Program-made: the position numbers and the translations under genes | Notes under the pieces: model-generated | Told to the model about the DNA's origin: nothing | What the model saw: the letters and a program-made list of their open reading frames with translations, nothing else | Database searches by the model: none | Source of the DNA: Thetidibacter halocola | GTDB taxonomy: Bacteria > Pseudomonadota > Alphaproteobacteria > Rhodobacterales > Rhodobacteraceae | Direction of reading: 5' to 3' | Assembly (NCBI RefSeq): GCF_018224955.1 | Contig: NZ_JAGTUU010000006.1 | Coordinates: 124,001 to 188,000, forward strand | Length of the DNA: 64,000 bases | In this document: one piece after another, positions 1 through 9,784 of the stretch | Position numbering within the stretch: the first letter of the stretch is position 1 | Layout: every line of letters starts with the position of its first letter

Positions 1-900
1 GGAGAGATCTTTGCCGCCCGCGCAGCCGAGAAGTTCGGCGTGCCGTTCACCCTGTCCACCATGTCGATCTGTTCGATCGAGGACGTGGCCTCGAACACGT
101 CGAAACCCTTCTGGATGCAGGTCTACACGCTGAAGGACGACGATTTCATGCAGCGCCTGTTCGACCGGGCGAAGGCGGCGAAATGCGCGGCCGCCGTCAT
201 CACGGTGGACCTGCAACTGCTTGGCCAGCGACACAAGGACCTCAAGAACGGCCTGTCCGCCCCGCCCAAGCTGACCCCGGCCAGCGTCGCCAACATGATG
301 ACCAAGGTGCCGTGGGGCCTGGGCATGTTGTCGACCAAGCGGCGCTTCTTCGGCAACATCGTGGGCCATGCCAAGGGCGTCACTGATCCGTCGTCGCTGT
401 CCACCTGGACGGCCGAGGCCTTCGACCAGTCGCTGGACTGGGACCGCATCCGGCAGTTCCGCAAGATGTGGGACGGCCCGCTGATCATCAAGGGCATCAT
501 GGATCCGCGCGACGCGCTGGAGGCCTGCAACGTCGGCGCCGATGCCATCGTCGTGTCGAACCATGGCGGGCGGCAGCTGGATGGCGCGATCAGCTCGATC
601 CGCGCGCTGGAACCGATCGTCGAGGCAGTGGGCGACAAGATCGAGGTGCATATCGATAGCGGCATCCGCAGCGGCCAGGACGTGCTGAAGGCCGTGGCGA
701 TGGGCGCCAAGGGCACCTGGATCGGACGGGCCTGGGTCTATGGCCTGGGCGCGATGGGACAGGCCGGCGTCACCAAGTCGCTCGAGGTCATCCACAAGGA
801 ACTGGACATGTCCATGGGCCTGTGCGGCCGGCGCGACATCAAGGCGGTCGACCGCGACATCCTGATGGTGCCCAAGGGCTTCGCCGGCGACTGGTCCTGA
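1..900 (+). CDS. lldD: FMN-dependent alpha-hydroxy-acid (L-lactate) dehydrogenase, 5' end missing
   Basis: Oxidises L-lactate to pyruvate and would feed electrons to the quinone pool at the inner membrane. The frame is open from the first base, so the start and, by comparison with family members of about 380-390 residues, some 85 N-terminal residues lie outside the window; 299 residues remain. The active-site signature SNHGGRQLDG (catalytic His at fragment residue 188) and the FMN-phosphate stretch IDSGIRSG followed by KGTWIGRAW are intact. The family is clear. L-lactate rather than glycolate or mandelate as substrate is inferred from overall likeness to LldD. The gene ends four bases from the convergent MFS gene, leaving no room for a separate terminator. 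Confidence 0.88.
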   Translation, partial: GEIFAARAAEKFGVPFTLSTMSICSIEDVASNTSKPFWMQVYTLKDDDFMQRLFDRAKAAKCAAAVITVDLQLLGQRHKDLKNGLSAPPKLTPASVANMMTKVPWGLGMLSTKRRFFGNIVGHAKGVTDPSSLSTWTAEAFDQSLDWDRIRQFRKMWDGPLIIKGIMDPRDALEACNVGADAIVVSNHGGRQLDGAISSIRALEPIVEAVGDKIEVHIDSGIRSGQDVLKAVAMGAKGTWIGRAWVYGLGAMGQAGVTKSLEVIHKELDMSMGLCGRRDIKAVDRDILMVPKGFAGDWS

Positions 901-904
901 CGGC

Positions 905-2065
905 TCAGGCGGGGGCGCGCGAGTCCCGCTCCTGCCGTGCCACCAGCGGCACCAGCACCAGCGGCAGGACCAGCATCAGAAGCGCGACCGCGCTGAAGGA
1001 CGCCTGCAATCCGAACAGCTGCGACAACCCGCCCATGATCGGAGGGCCGACGAAGAAGCCCGCATAGCCCAGCACGGCGATCCGGCTGATCGCCAGCGCC
1101 TTGCGCTCGACCGGCACCAGCCGCCCGGCCCAGGCAAAGGCCATCGGCGCGACGACCGAAACGCCCAGCCCCAGCATGGCAAAACCCGCATAGGCCACCG
1201 CGATTCCCGGCGCCCAGGCGGCGACCAGGGCACCCATCGCGCAGAGCACCGACGCCACGCCGATCACCGCGGACTCGGAATACCGATGCGCGATGGCCTG
1301 CCCCGAGAAACGTCCCACCGCCATCGTCACACCCAGGATCGCCGGGCCCAGCGCGCCCTGCGCAGCACCCGCGCCCAGCGTGCGTTCCAGGTGCAGCGCC
1401 GACCAGCCCTCGGTCCCCTGCTCGGCAAGAAAGCCGATCAGCACGATCAGGCCCAGCGGCGTCAGCAGATACCAGGACAGCGGCGCGGGCGGCGGCGCCG
1501 CGGCGTCGCGCTCTGGGTCGGGGACCGGTGCGGCCGCGGCCTGCGCCGCAAGCGCCAGCACCACGAGGCCCAGCACGGCAAAGACGGCAAACGCGCTCCA
1601 CCCCGCCTCGCGCAACAGGCCCGTGACCAGCGCCGAGATGCCATAGGCGACGGAATAGAGCCCGTGCGCGAGGTTCATCAGCGACCGGCCCCGCGCGGTT
1701 TCCAGAACCGAGACGCGGGCGTTCATCGCCACGTCCAGCGTGCCTGACGCCATCGCCGCCGCCATCATCGTCAGCGCCAGCATGACGCCGTTAACCGACA
1801 GGCCGGGCAGCAGAAACGCCGCCGCCATCACGACGCAGAGCACCGGCAGCGCACGCGGCCCCAGCCAGGCCTCGACCCGTGGGGCGGTCCACATCGCGGC
1901 TATGGCACCACAGGTCGATACCAGCATGGCCAGGCCAAAGGCGCCATCCGACAGGCCCGCCTGCGGCTTGAGCACCGGCACCAGCGCCGCGAAGGCGCCC
2001 CAGTAGACCCCGATGGCGGCAAAGGCCGCCGCCGGCCCCCGGCAGAGATAGAGATCGCGCAACAT
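905..2065 (-). CDS. MFS transporter, 12 transmembrane segments
   Basis: A 386-residue integral membrane protein with about twelve hydrophobic segments in two halves, separated near the middle by a short polar proline/alanine-rich loop ([13 protein letters not shown]). This is the layout of the major facilitator superfamily. Short charged loops such as RVEAWLG after the second helix resemble the MFS loop 2-3 signature. It most resembles the sugar or drug exporter-like MFS proteins of alphaproteobacteria, but the substrate cannot be read from sequence. The ATG start is followed directly by a hydrophobic first helix. It converges tail to tail with the lactate dehydrogenase gene at a 4-bp gap and diverges from the L25 gene. 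Confidence 0.85.
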   Translation of the reverse strand: MLRDLYLCRGPAAAFAAIGVYWGAFAALVPVLKPQAGLSDGAFGLAMLVSTCGAIAAMWTAPRVEAWLGPRALPVLCVVMAAAFLLPGLSVNGVMLALTMMAAAMASGTLDVAMNARVSVLETARGRSLMNLAHGLYSVAYGISALVTGLLREAGWSAFAVFAVLGLVVLALAAQAAAAPVPDPERDAAAPPPAPLSWYLLTPLGLIVLIGFLAEQGTEGWSALHLERTLGAGAAQGALGPAILGVTMAVGRFSGQAIAHRYSESAVIGVASVLCAMGALVAAWAPGIAVAYAGFAMLGLGVSVVAPMAFAWAGRLVPVERKALAISRIAVLGYAGFFVGPPIMGGLSQLFGLQASFSAVALLMLVLPLVLVPLVARQERDSRAPA

Positions 2066-2223
2066 GCGTGCAGCCTTGGCACGGCGCCCGCCCGTGGTCC
2101 AGCCGGATTCGGGGCGCCTGGGGACGAATCAACTTGCCTCGCTGGGCGATCCGGTTTAACGCGCGAGCCTCATGCGGGGTGACAGCCTTGGAGGCACCCT
2201 GCCCTTACAGATGGAGATATCAA

Positions 2224-2850
2224 ATGGCTGGTGAGATTCCTGATCTCAAGGCCCTGGAACGGACGGGGACAGGCAAGGGCGCCGCTCGTCAGGCACGCCG
2301 TGATGGCATGGTTCCGGGCATCGTTTTCGGTGGCGAGAAAGAGCCGCTTCCGATCAACATCCCGTTCAACGCGCTGCTCAAGCGCCTGCGCGCGGGCCGC
2401 TTCAAGTCGACGCTGTTCAACCTTCAGGTCGAAGGACACGAGGATGTCCGCGTGGTCTGCCGCGACGTGCAGCGCGACGTGGTCAAGGACCTGCCGACGC
2501 ATGTCGACTTCATGCGACTGCGCCGCACCACGAAAGTGGCGCTGTTCATCCCCGTGGACTTCGTCAACCACGGCGCGGCCCCCGGCCTCAAGAAGGGCGG
2601 CGTTCTGACCGTCGTTCGGCCCGAGGTCGAACTGGTCGTGACCGCTGGCGACATCCCCGAGAAAGTGACGGTCGATCTGACCGGCCTGAACATCGGCGAC
2701 ATCATCCACATTTCGGACGTGACGCTGCCCGAGGGCACCAAGACGACGATCGACCGCGACTTCGTGATCTGCAACGTCTCGGCCCCGTCGGGCCTGCGTT
2801 CGTCGGGTGACGACACCGAGGAAGAGGTGGAGGAAGGCGACGAGGATTGA
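2224..2850 (+). CDS. rplY: 50S ribosomal protein L25, CTC long form
   Basis: A 208-residue 5S-rRNA-binding ribosomal protein of the long CTC form: N-terminal L25 domain (residues 1 to about 95) plus the C-terminal TL5 beta domain, ending in an acidic tail ([13 protein letters not shown]). I chose the ATG at 2224 because it starts the conserved [20 protein letters not shown] and has GGAG about 8 bases upstream; an in-frame extension to 2068 has no conserved sequence. The gene has its own terminator just downstream. The peptidyl-tRNA hydrolase gene that often follows L25 is not here; a sugar epimerase follows instead. Confidence 0.96.
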   Translation: MAGEIPDLKALERTGTGKGAARQARRDGMVPGIVFGGEKEPLPINIPFNALLKRLRAGRFKSTLFNLQVEGHEDVRVVCRDVQRDVVKDLPTHVDFMRLRRTTKVALFIPVDFVNHGAAPGLKKGGVLTVVRPEVELVVTAGDIPEKVTVDLTGLNIGDIIHISDVTLPEGTKTTIDRDFVICNVSAPSGLRSSGDDTEEEVEEGDED

Positions 2851-2876
2851 TCCTCGGTCCTTTCCCGAAATGACAG

Positions 2877-2910
2877 AGGCCCTCGCCGCGCGGCGGGGGC
2901 CTTTTTCTTT
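2877..2910 (+). terminator. Rho-independent terminator of rplY
   Basis: An inverted repeat, AGGCCCTCGCCG paired with CGGCGGGGGCCT (one G-T pair), runs straight into the T-rich stretch TTTTTCTTT. It sits 26 bases after the L25 stop codon. Confidence 0.9.
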
Positions 2911-2955
2911 GCGGCGGCCGACCGCGCGGATATGCTTGGACCGGGAGGCACGCGC

Positions 2956-4200
2956 ATGACAATTGACACGATCGGCCCCGATCATCCCGCTACGCGATGG
3001 CTTGCGGATGGAACGCATCGCGCCTTCCTGCGGGTCGAGGCGCGGCGCCAGTTCGCCTTTTTCCGCCGGGCGCTGCGGCCGGGCGGCGGCTTTTACAATC
3101 TCGACCGCGACGGGATGCCCCTGCCCGACGACACGCAGGCGCTGCATTCCACGACACGCATGGTGCACAGCCACGCTCTGGCGCATCTTGCGGGCGTGCA
3201 GGGCAGCGCGGCGATGATCGAGCAGGGCATGCGCCTGCTGTGGCAGGGCCATCGCGACGCGGTGTATGGCGGCTATCTCTGGGCTGTCGCTCCGGATGGC
3301 AAACCACGCGACGACCGCAAGCTGGCCTACGGGCATGTCTTCGTCCTGCTGGCCGCCGCCAGCGCCCGCATTGCCGGGCACGACGGGGCCGATCGCCTGC
3401 TGGCCGATGCCGAGGCGGTGCTGGACAGGCATTTCTGGGAGACGGACGCGGCCAGGTTCCGCGACGAATGGCGGCGCAACTGGTCCCCGCTGTCGGAGTA
3501 TCGCGGCATGAACGCCAACATGCATGGGGTCGAGGCGCTGCTGGCCGCCTTCGAGGCCACCGGGCGCGAGGTCTTCCTGATCCGCGCAGGCGGCATCCTC
3601 GATTTCTTCCTCGACCGCATGGCACGGGACCATGCCTGGCGTGTCCCGGAACATTACCACGCCGACTGGAGCATCGACTCCACCTATGACGGCGACAAGA
3701 TGTTCCGCCCCGCAGGCACCACGCCGGGCCACTCCGTCGAATGGGCGCGGCTGGCCTTGCAGCACTGGGATCTCGCCGGACGGCCCGACACCGGCGCACC
3801 GGACATGGCCCGCGCGCTGGTGGACCGGGCGCTGGCCGACGCCTGGCTGCCCGAGGGCGGGCTGGCCTACACGCTCGAGGCCGGGACCGGCCGCATCGCC
3901 ATCGCCGACCGCTACTGGTGGCCGATGACAGAGCTGATCGGCGCGTTGGCGGCCGTGCTGAAAACCGCCCCGCGCGACAGCGACGAGACCTGGTATCGCC
4001 GTGCCTGGCGCTTTGCCGCGATGCATTTCATCGACATGGATCAAGGCGGCTGGTTCCCCGAGATCGACTCGGACGGCAGGCCCACCGAGACCCAGTTCCG
4101 GGGTAAACCGGATATTTACCATTCCGTGCAGGCCGCGCTGCTGCCGCTGGCGCCCGGCCTGTCCCGACAGGCCGAAAGCCTGCGTGGCATCCTCGCTTAA
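2956..4200 (+). CDS. AGE-family sugar epimerase/isomerase (mannose isomerase-like)
   Basis: A 414-residue member of the N-acylglucosamine 2-epimerase superfamily, which folds as an (alpha/alpha)6 barrel and interconverts aldoses and ketoses or C2 epimers. Typical stretches are GGGFYNLDRDG near residue 45, STTRMVHSHALAHL near 68, RGMNANMHGVEALLAA in the middle and PGHSVEWARL in the second half. Start chosen at 2956, where GGGAGG lies 7 bases upstream; an earlier ATG at 2932 has no ribosome binding site. The substrate is not determined: D-mannose/D-fructose interconversion and N-acylglucosamine epimerisation are both possible. It stands alone between two unrelated genes. Confidence 0.85.
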   Translation: MTIDTIGPDHPATRWLADGTHRAFLRVEARRQFAFFRRALRPGGGFYNLDRDGMPLPDDTQALHSTTRMVHSHALAHLAGVQGSAAMIEQGMRLLWQGHRDAVYGGYLWAVAPDGKPRDDRKLAYGHVFVLLAAASARIAGHDGADRLLADAEAVLDRHFWETDAARFRDEWRRNWSPLSEYRGMNANMHGVEALLAAFEATGREVFLIRAGGILDFFLDRMARDHAWRVPEHYHADWSIDSTYDGDKMFRPAGTTPGHSVEWARLALQHWDLAGRPDTGAPDMARALVDRALADAWLPEGGLAYTLEAGTGRIAIADRYWWPMTELIGALAAVLKTAPRDSDETWYRRAWRFAAMHFIDMDQGGWFPEIDSDGRPTETQFRGKPDIYHSVQAALLPLAPGLSRQAESLRGILA

Positions 4201-4443
4201 AGCGATCCGATTTCCGCGCCATGCAACGCCGGCGTGCGCCCGCGCCACGGACGTATCACGGCGGAAATGCGGCCCTGACGCGATTTAGCGACACAATCTT
4301 GCCATTGCATCAATCCCCGCGCGCCTTGGATGCTGCCCTATTTCGCCTTTTTCATTGCTTAACCCTTTCGGTCAAGCGGGACAGTCCCGGTCGCTCCGGC
4401 CGGTTGCCTGCACAGAAACAGGCTGACAGCGAAAGGGAATTCG

Positions 4444-7400
4444 ATGCCCACTTTTGACGATACCATCTTCGGAACGATCGGCGCGGACACGATTATCGGC
4501 ACCAGTCTCAACGAGCAGATCTTCGGCGATCTCGAAAACGACACTATCGACGGCAGCGGAGGCGACGACGAGATCAACGGCGATGCCGGCGACGATAGCC
4601 TCAACGGCGGCGACGGCATCGATACCATCTATGGCGGCGACGGTGACGACACGCTGGATGGCTCACTCGGCGACGCGGCAACCCTGGACGGAGGCGAGGG
4701 AAGCGACCTGATGATCGCATCCGACAACCAGGGCGCGCTGACCCTGATCGGCGGAGACACCGGCAGCAACTTCGACATCGTCGAATTCCAGAACTGGGCC
4801 GGGTTTGCCGGCGTCAGCGTGACGGGCACCGGCGACGGGGCCGGCAGTCTTGCGTTTGGCACCGCTTCCGGCACCTTCGCGGGGATCGAGGGCCTTGTCG
4901 GCACCGGATATGCCGACTCGATCGACATGAGCGCGAGCTCCACGGGCCTTTACGTCGAAGCACACAGCGGCGACGACGCCATCACCACCGGCGACGGCGA
5001 CGACACCATCCTGGGCGATTCCGGTGCGGACACCCTGAACGGCGGCGCGGGCAACGACTATCTCGACGGCGGCGACGGCGACGACTCGCTGGTCGGCGGT
5101 GCAAATGACGACACGCTGCTGGGCGGTCTGGGCAGTGACGTGATCGGCGGCGACTGGGGTCATGACGTCATCGACGCCGGCGAAGGCAACGATACCGTCT
5201 ACGGCGGCGGCGGCCTCGACTCGATCCTGGGCGGCCTGGGCGCCGACCTGCTGTTCGGCGGCAATGGCGACGACACGATCATCGGCGGCGGCGGCGGCGA
5301 TACGCTGCATGGCGGCGAGGGCTTTGACGTGATCGATGCCAGCGGCGCCGAAGCCGCGCTGGTGACCGGCGGCGACGACGCCGACACCATCACCGGCAGC
5401 GACGGCAACGATACGATCGACGGTCAGGCTGGCGCCGACTCGATGATCGGCGGGCTTGGCGACGACTCGATGATCGGCGGCGGCGCGCATGACTATCTCG
5501 ACGGTGGTGATGGCAACGACACGATGAAGGGCGGCTCCGGCTTCGACACGATGATGGGCGGCGCTGGGATGGACTCGATCCTATCCGGCGGTGGCGACGA
5601 TTTCATCAACGCGGGCGATGGCAACGACTTCATCAACGCCTCGAATGGCTCTGATACGGTGTTTGCCGGGGACGGCGACGATGACATCATCGGCGGCGAC
5701 GGCAACGATTCGCTGGTCGGCGGCGCGGGCAACGACACGATCAACGGCGGCAAGGGCGCCGACGACATCTCGGGCGGCGCGGGCAACGACCTGCTGATCG
5801 ACGATGTCGGCCGCGACACGATCTATGGCTTTGCCGGCAACGACACGATCTTTGGCGGAGCCTGGGCCGACCTGCTGAACGGCGGGGCGGACAACGACAC
5901 GATCTATGGCGGCGACGGCGACGACTCGACCCAGACGTTGGAAGACCTGAGCGTGGTCGTGGGCGGCCTCTATGGCGGCACCGGCGACGACCTGGTCTTC
6001 GGCGGCAACGGGCTCGACCTTGTCGATGGCGGCGAAGGCAACGACACGCTCTATGGCGATGCCCAGAATGACACCGTGATCGGCGGCGCGGGCAACGACC
6101 AGGTCTTTGGCGGCGATGGCGCCGATACGATGTATCTCGACGACGAGGCCGGCCTCGAGACGGGCAATGACCTGGGTCGCGGCGGCAACGGCAACGACAT
6201 GATCTATGGCGGTCTCGGCCTCGATACGATCGAGGGCCAGGGCGGCAACGACTTCATCGACGGTGGCGCCGATGACGACAGCCTGAACGGCGGTCTCGGC
6301 AGCGACACGATCCTCGGCGGCGACGGCAACGACATGCTGCATGGCGAGGACGGCAACGACAGCCTGTCCGGCGAGGGCGGCGACGACACGATCCATGCCG
6401 GAGAGGGCAACGACATCGTCTATGGCGGCGACGACAACGACGTCATCTATCACGGCGAGGGGTCCGACACCGTTTATGGCGGCGCGGGTAACGACCTGAT
6501 CGACGACGCGGCGGGTGTGAACGCGACGCTGACCGGGTCCTATGCCGATGGCGGAACCGGCGACGACACGATCAACGGTACGGCCGGCGATGACACGATG
6601 TTCGGCGGTGATGGCGCGGACGTGATGAGCGGCGAGAACGGCAGCGACGTGATGTATGGCGGCGCGGGCACCGACTCGATCGATGGCGGCGCGGATGATG
6701 ACGCGATCTACGGTGGCACCGAGGGCGACACGATCAACGGTGGCGCCGGCAACGACATGATCGAGGGCGAGGACGGCGACGACAGCTTGATGGGTGGTGT
6801 CGGCGACGACTCGATCCTGGGCGGCAGCGGTGCCGACACGATCGACGGCGGTGATGGCAACGACACGATCTACTACGGTGACGGGGCCGACAGCGTCTAT
6901 GGCGGCGCAGGCAACGACCTGATCGACGACATCGTGGGCTACGACGGAACACCGACGGCCAGCTGGGCCGATGGCGGCGAAGGCGACGACACCGTGATCG
7001 GCACGGCGGCCGGCGACACCCTGCTGGGCGGCGACGGCGCGGACGTGGTCGAGGGCGAGGGCGGCAACGACGTGCTCGAGGGCGGCGCAGGCGCCGACAC
7101 GCTGGACGGCGATGAGGGTGACGACCTGATCCATGGTGGCGCGGATGCCGACAGCCTCGTGGGCGGAATCGGCAACGACACGCTGGATGGCGGCGAAGGC
7201 GACGACGTGCTTGAAGGCGGCTCTGGCAACGACGTGTTCGTCATGTCGCTGGGCAGCGGCAACGACACCGTCACCGATTTCGAAGATGGCGGCCTGCTGA
7301 TCGACTTCGTCGACGTGTCGCAGATCGGCATCACGGACATCTCGCAGCTGACCATCACCGATGGCGCGGGTTTCGTGGTGATTTCCTCCGATGACGGCTC

Positions 7401-8106
7401 GAGCATGACACTGATGGGTCAGACTTCTGCCGACATGCAGGCCGGGGACTTCATCTTCGCTTCGACCCGGACGATCTACGGCACGACGGGCGACGACAGC
7501 ATCGAGGGCACCAGTGGCCCCGAGGCAATGGTCGGCCGCACCGGCAACGACACGCTCAGCGGTCTGGACGGCAACGACACGATCTACGGTGACGAGGGCC
7601 GCGACAGCCTGGGCGGTGGTCTGGGTGACGACTTGATCTACGGCGGCGCCGACAACGACACGCTGTTCGGTCAGGGCGGCAACGACACGCTGTATGGCGG
7701 CGCCTTCAACGACACGCTCTACGGCGGGTCCGAGGACGACGTGCTGTATGGCGACGCCAACAACGACAAGCTCTACGGCGACAGCGGCAACGACACGCTC
7801 TATGGCGGGACGGGCAGCGACAACTTCACCGGCGGCGCGGGCGCGGACACCTTCGTGTTCCAGACCGGCGACGTGCCCAACGCGGAATCGATCCAGGACT
7901 TCGAGGTGAACATCGACACGATCGACCTGTCGGGCCTTCTGGTGGTCGGCGGCCTGAACGACGGGCTGGCGGTGACCTTTGCCGACCTGACGATCACGCC
8001 GATCAGCGGCTCGCTCCAGCAGGTCGACCTTGCGGGCAATGGCACGCTGACCCTGATCGGCGTCTCGACCGGCACACTGGACTCGGACGACTTCCTGTTC
8101 GCCTGA
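4444..8106 (+). CDS. Giant RTX calcium-binding protein, type I secretion substrate type
   Basis: A 1220-residue, very acidic protein made almost entirely of glycine/aspartate nonapeptides of the form GGxGxDxLx, which fold into Ca2+-bound parallel beta rolls outside the cell. It has no Sec signal peptide. Two cap modules of the kind found at the C-terminus of type I secretion substrates are present: an internal one at about residues 925-1006 ending GDFIFA, and a terminal one at 1130-1220 ending DDFLFA, with a short RTX block between them. A block of about 75 residues at 666 recurs 141 residues later. A non-RTX spacer lies near residues 98-178. AAAGGGA precedes the ATG at good spacing. No ABC transporter, membrane fusion or TolC-like gene is nearby. 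Adhesin or surface-layer role is only a guess; I see no catalytic domain. Confidence 0.9.
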   Translation: MPTFDDTIFGTIGADTIIGTSLNEQIFGDLENDTIDGSGGDDEINGDAGDDSLNGGDGIDTIYGGDGDDTLDGSLGDAATLDGGEGSDLMIASDNQGALTLIGGDTGSNFDIVEFQNWAGFAGVSVTGTGDGAGSLAFGTASGTFAGIEGLVGTGYADSIDMSASSTGLYVEAHSGDDAITTGDGDDTILGDSGADTLNGGAGNDYLDGGDGDDSLVGGANDDTLLGGLGSDVIGGDWGHDVIDAGEGNDTVYGGGGLDSILGGLGADLLFGGNGDDTIIGGGGGDTLHGGEGFDVIDASGAEAALVTGGDDADTITGSDGNDTIDGQAGADSMIGGLGDDSMIGGGAHDYLDGGDGNDTMKGGSGFDTMMGGAGMDSILSGGGDDFINAGDGNDFINASNGSDTVFAGDGDDDIIGGDGNDSLVGGAGNDTINGGKGADDISGGAGNDLLIDDVGRDTIYGFAGNDTIFGGAWADLLNGGADNDTIYGGDGDDSTQTLEDLSVVVGGLYGGTGDDLVFGGNGLDLVDGGEGNDTLYGDAQNDTVIGGAGNDQVFGGDGADTMYLDDEAGLETGNDLGRGGNGNDMIYGGLGLDTIEGQGGNDFIDGGADDDSLNGGLGSDTILGGDGNDMLHGEDGNDSLSGEGGDDTIHAGEGNDIVYGGDDNDVIYHGEGSDTVYGGAGNDLIDDAAGVNATLTGSYADGGTGDDTINGTAGDDTMFGGDGADVMSGENGSDVMYGGAGTDSIDGGADDDAIYGGTEGDTINGGAGNDMIEGEDGDDSLMGGVGDDSILGGSGADTIDGGDGNDTIYYGDGADSVYGGAGNDLIDDIVGYDGTPTASWADGGEGDDTVIGTAAGDTLLGGDGADVVEGEGGNDVLEGGAGADTLDGDEGDDLIHGGADADSLVGGIGNDTLDGGEGDDVLEGGSGNDVFVMSLGSGNDTVTDFEDGGLLIDFVDVSQIGITDISQLTITDGAGFVVISSDDGSSMTLMGQTSADMQAGDFIFASTRTIYGTTGDDSIEGTSGPEAMVGRTGNDTLSGLDGNDTIYGDEGRDSLGGGLGDDLIYGGADNDTLFGQGGNDTLYGGAFNDTLYGGSEDDVLYGDANNDKLYGDSGNDTLYGGTGSDNFTGGAGADTFVFQTGDVPNAESIQDFEVNIDTIDLSGLLVVGGLNDGLAVTFADLTITPISGSLQQVDLAGNGTLTLIGVSTGTLDSDDFLFA

Positions 8107-8128
8107 TCGGCACCGCATGACAAGGGTC

Positions 8129-8160
8129 GGGCCCGCGCCGCCGCGCGGGCCCTTTCCGTT
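8129..8160 (+). terminator. Terminator of the first RTX gene
   Basis: A perfect 10-bp stem, GGGCCCGCGC and GCGCGGGCCC with loop CGCC, is followed by TTTCCGTTT. It lies 22 bases past the stop codon and before the convergent xylB gene. Confidence 0.85.
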
Positions 8161-8196
8161 TCACCTGAATGGTTGGCCGATCCGCGAGCAACCGGA

Positions 8197-9663
8197 TCAG
8201 GCAGATCCACCCAGCCCCAGCGCCCGGACCGCCGGGATGGCCGCGCGAAAGGCCGCGTGCCCCTCGGTCAGCGCCTGCCGCAGATCCGCGCGCGGGTCGA
8301 TTTCGGCCACCACGGGCGGCGGGGTCATCAGGGTTTCCACCGCCTCGCCGGTCGCCGCCGCCATGCCCAGCCGCGCCGCACCCAGCGCCGCACCGAACTC
8401 GCCATCGCCGGGCAGGGTCAGCGGGCGACCCACCAGCGTCGCGATCAACTCCAGCCAGTAGCGCGAGCGTGCGCCGCCGCCGATCGCCATGAGGCTGTCG
8501 AACCGCGCCCCCGTTGCGCCCAGCGCGAGGAAACTGTCGGCCAACCCATAGGCGACGCCCTCGAGCACGGCACGGGTCAGGGCGGCGCGATCCGTCGCCG
8601 TGGCCATCCCGGCAAAGGCGCCGCGCAGGTCGGCGTCGTTATGAGGCGTCCTCTCGCCCGACAGGTAGGGAAAGAAACGCACAGTGCCGGGTGCCTGCGC
8701 CCTGTCCCCCAGGGCCGAGGCCAGCGCCGCCGGGCTCTCTCCGGTGATCCGGCCCAGCCAGTTCAGACTGTCGGTGGCCGACAGCATGACCCCCATCTGG
8801 TACCAGCGCCCCGGCACCGCGTGGCAGAAGGTATGCACCGCCGTTGCCGGATCGGGCGCATAGCCGTCACGCGCCGCCAGCACCACGCCCGACGTGCCCA
8901 GCGAGACGAAGCCCTGCCCCTCGGCCAGCGCGCCGATGCCGCAGGCCGCAGCCGCGTTGTCGCCCGCGCCCCCGGCCACGGTGACCGGCCCGGAGAGCCC
9001 CCAGTCCGAGGCAAGGCTCTGCCGCAACTGGCCAGCGGCGGCGCTGCCTTCGACAAGGCGCGGCATCTGGTCGGGGCGCATGTGCCCGGCCGCGAGCAGG
9101 GCATCGGACCAGTCCCGCGCGCCGGTGTCGAGCCAGGCAGTCCCTGCGCTGTCGGACATGTCGGCCACCGCCTCTCCCGTCAGGTAAAGGTTCAGATAGG
9201 CGGCAGGCAGCAGAACCCGCGCGATGCGGGCAAAGATCTGGGGCTCGTGCGTCTCGACCCAGAGCAGCTTGGGCGCGGTGAAACCGGGAAAGACGATGTT
9301 GCCCGAGGCTTCGCGCACGCCCGGCAGCGCGTCCAGCGCCGCAGCCTCGCGCGCGGACCGCGTGTCGTTCCACAGGATGCAGGGGCGCAGCACCTTGCCC
9401 GCCCTGTCCAGCAGCGTTGCGCCATGCATGTGTCCAGCGACACCGATCCCGCGCAGCGTGACAAGTTCCGGGTGACCGTCGCGCAGCGCGTCCACCGCCT
9501 CGTGCAGCGCGACGATCCATTGGGCGGGATCCTGTTCGGACCAACCCGGATGCGGATTGGCCACGGGATAATGCGCCTCGGCCGACCCAAGAGGCCGCCC
9601 CTCGTCGTCTACCAGCAGGGCGCGCAGCCCGGACGTGCCCAGATCGATCCCCAGATAGCTCAT
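8197..9663 (-). CDS. xylB: Xylulokinase
   Basis: Phosphorylates D-xylulose to D-xylulose 5-phosphate in the cytoplasm, feeding the pentose phosphate pathway. The 488-residue FGGY kinase has the normal family length. Its N-terminus MSYLGIDLGTSGLRALLVD is the phosphate-1 motif, GWSEQDPAQW is typical of the xylulokinase branch, and GGGARSRYW near residue 395 is the adenosine-binding motif. It diverges from rpe, whose product interconverts ribulose 5-phosphate and xylulose 5-phosphate, so the two products meet at the same metabolite. Other xylose genes (xylA, ABC transporter, regulator) are not in the window. An imperfect palindrome in the shared promoter region could be an operator. Confidence 0.93.
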   Translation of the reverse strand: MSYLGIDLGTSGLRALLVDDEGRPLGSAEAHYPVANPHPGWSEQDPAQWIVALHEAVDALRDGHPELVTLRGIGVAGHMHGATLLDRAGKVLRPCILWNDTRSAREAAALDALPGVREASGNIVFPGFTAPKLLWVETHEPQIFARIARVLLPAAYLNLYLTGEAVADMSDSAGTAWLDTGARDWSDALLAAGHMRPDQMPRLVEGSAAAGQLRQSLASDWGLSGPVTVAGGAGDNAAAACGIGALAEGQGFVSLGTSGVVLAARDGYAPDPATAVHTFCHAVPGRWYQMGVMLSATDSLNWLGRITGESPAALASALGDRAQAPGTVRFFPYLSGERTPHNDADLRGAFAGMATATDRAALTRAVLEGVAYGLADSFLALGATGARFDSLMAIGGGARSRYWLELIATLVGRPLTLPGDGEFGAALGAARLGMAAATGEAVETLMTPPPVVAEIDPRADLRQALTEGHAAFRAAIPAVRALGLGGSA

Positions 9664-9677
9664 GCCGGCCCCCCTTG

Positions 9678-9691
9678 TTTGCGCTCACAAA
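9678..9691. promoter_or_regulatory. Imperfect palindrome between xylB and rpe, possible operator
   Basis: TTTGCGCTCACAAA is an interrupted inverted repeat (TTTG...CAAA) lying 15 bases from the xylB start codon and about 95 bases upstream of rpe. Its position suits a repressor site for a sugar regulator, but no regulator gene is adjacent and the match to any known operator is untested. Confidence 0.25.
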
Positions 9692-9784
9692 TGGCATCGC
9701 ACGGGGTTCGTGCATGGTGCAAGGCTTGCCGCGTCGGACGATTGCGGGCAGAAGGCGCGCAGTCCCAGAAGGAAGGAGCTCCCC

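Noticed and set aside
2170-4248. A 692-codon minus-strand frame over rplY and the epimerase gene
   Set aside because: Crosses the rplY terminator and shows no domain; both plus-strand genes are secure.
4540-7850. Regular repeats that might suggest a CRISPR array or satellite DNA
   Set aside because: The repeats are in phase with codons, vary in letters but keep GGxGxDxLx residues, and lack uniform spacers. They are protein repeats.
5581-8118. An 845-codon open frame on the minus strand opposite the first RTX gene
   Set aside because: It is the mirror of the repetitive GGC/GAC codons of the RTX gene and reads as endless AVDRVVA-type text. No start signal or domain; the plus-strand RTX frame is clearly the gene.
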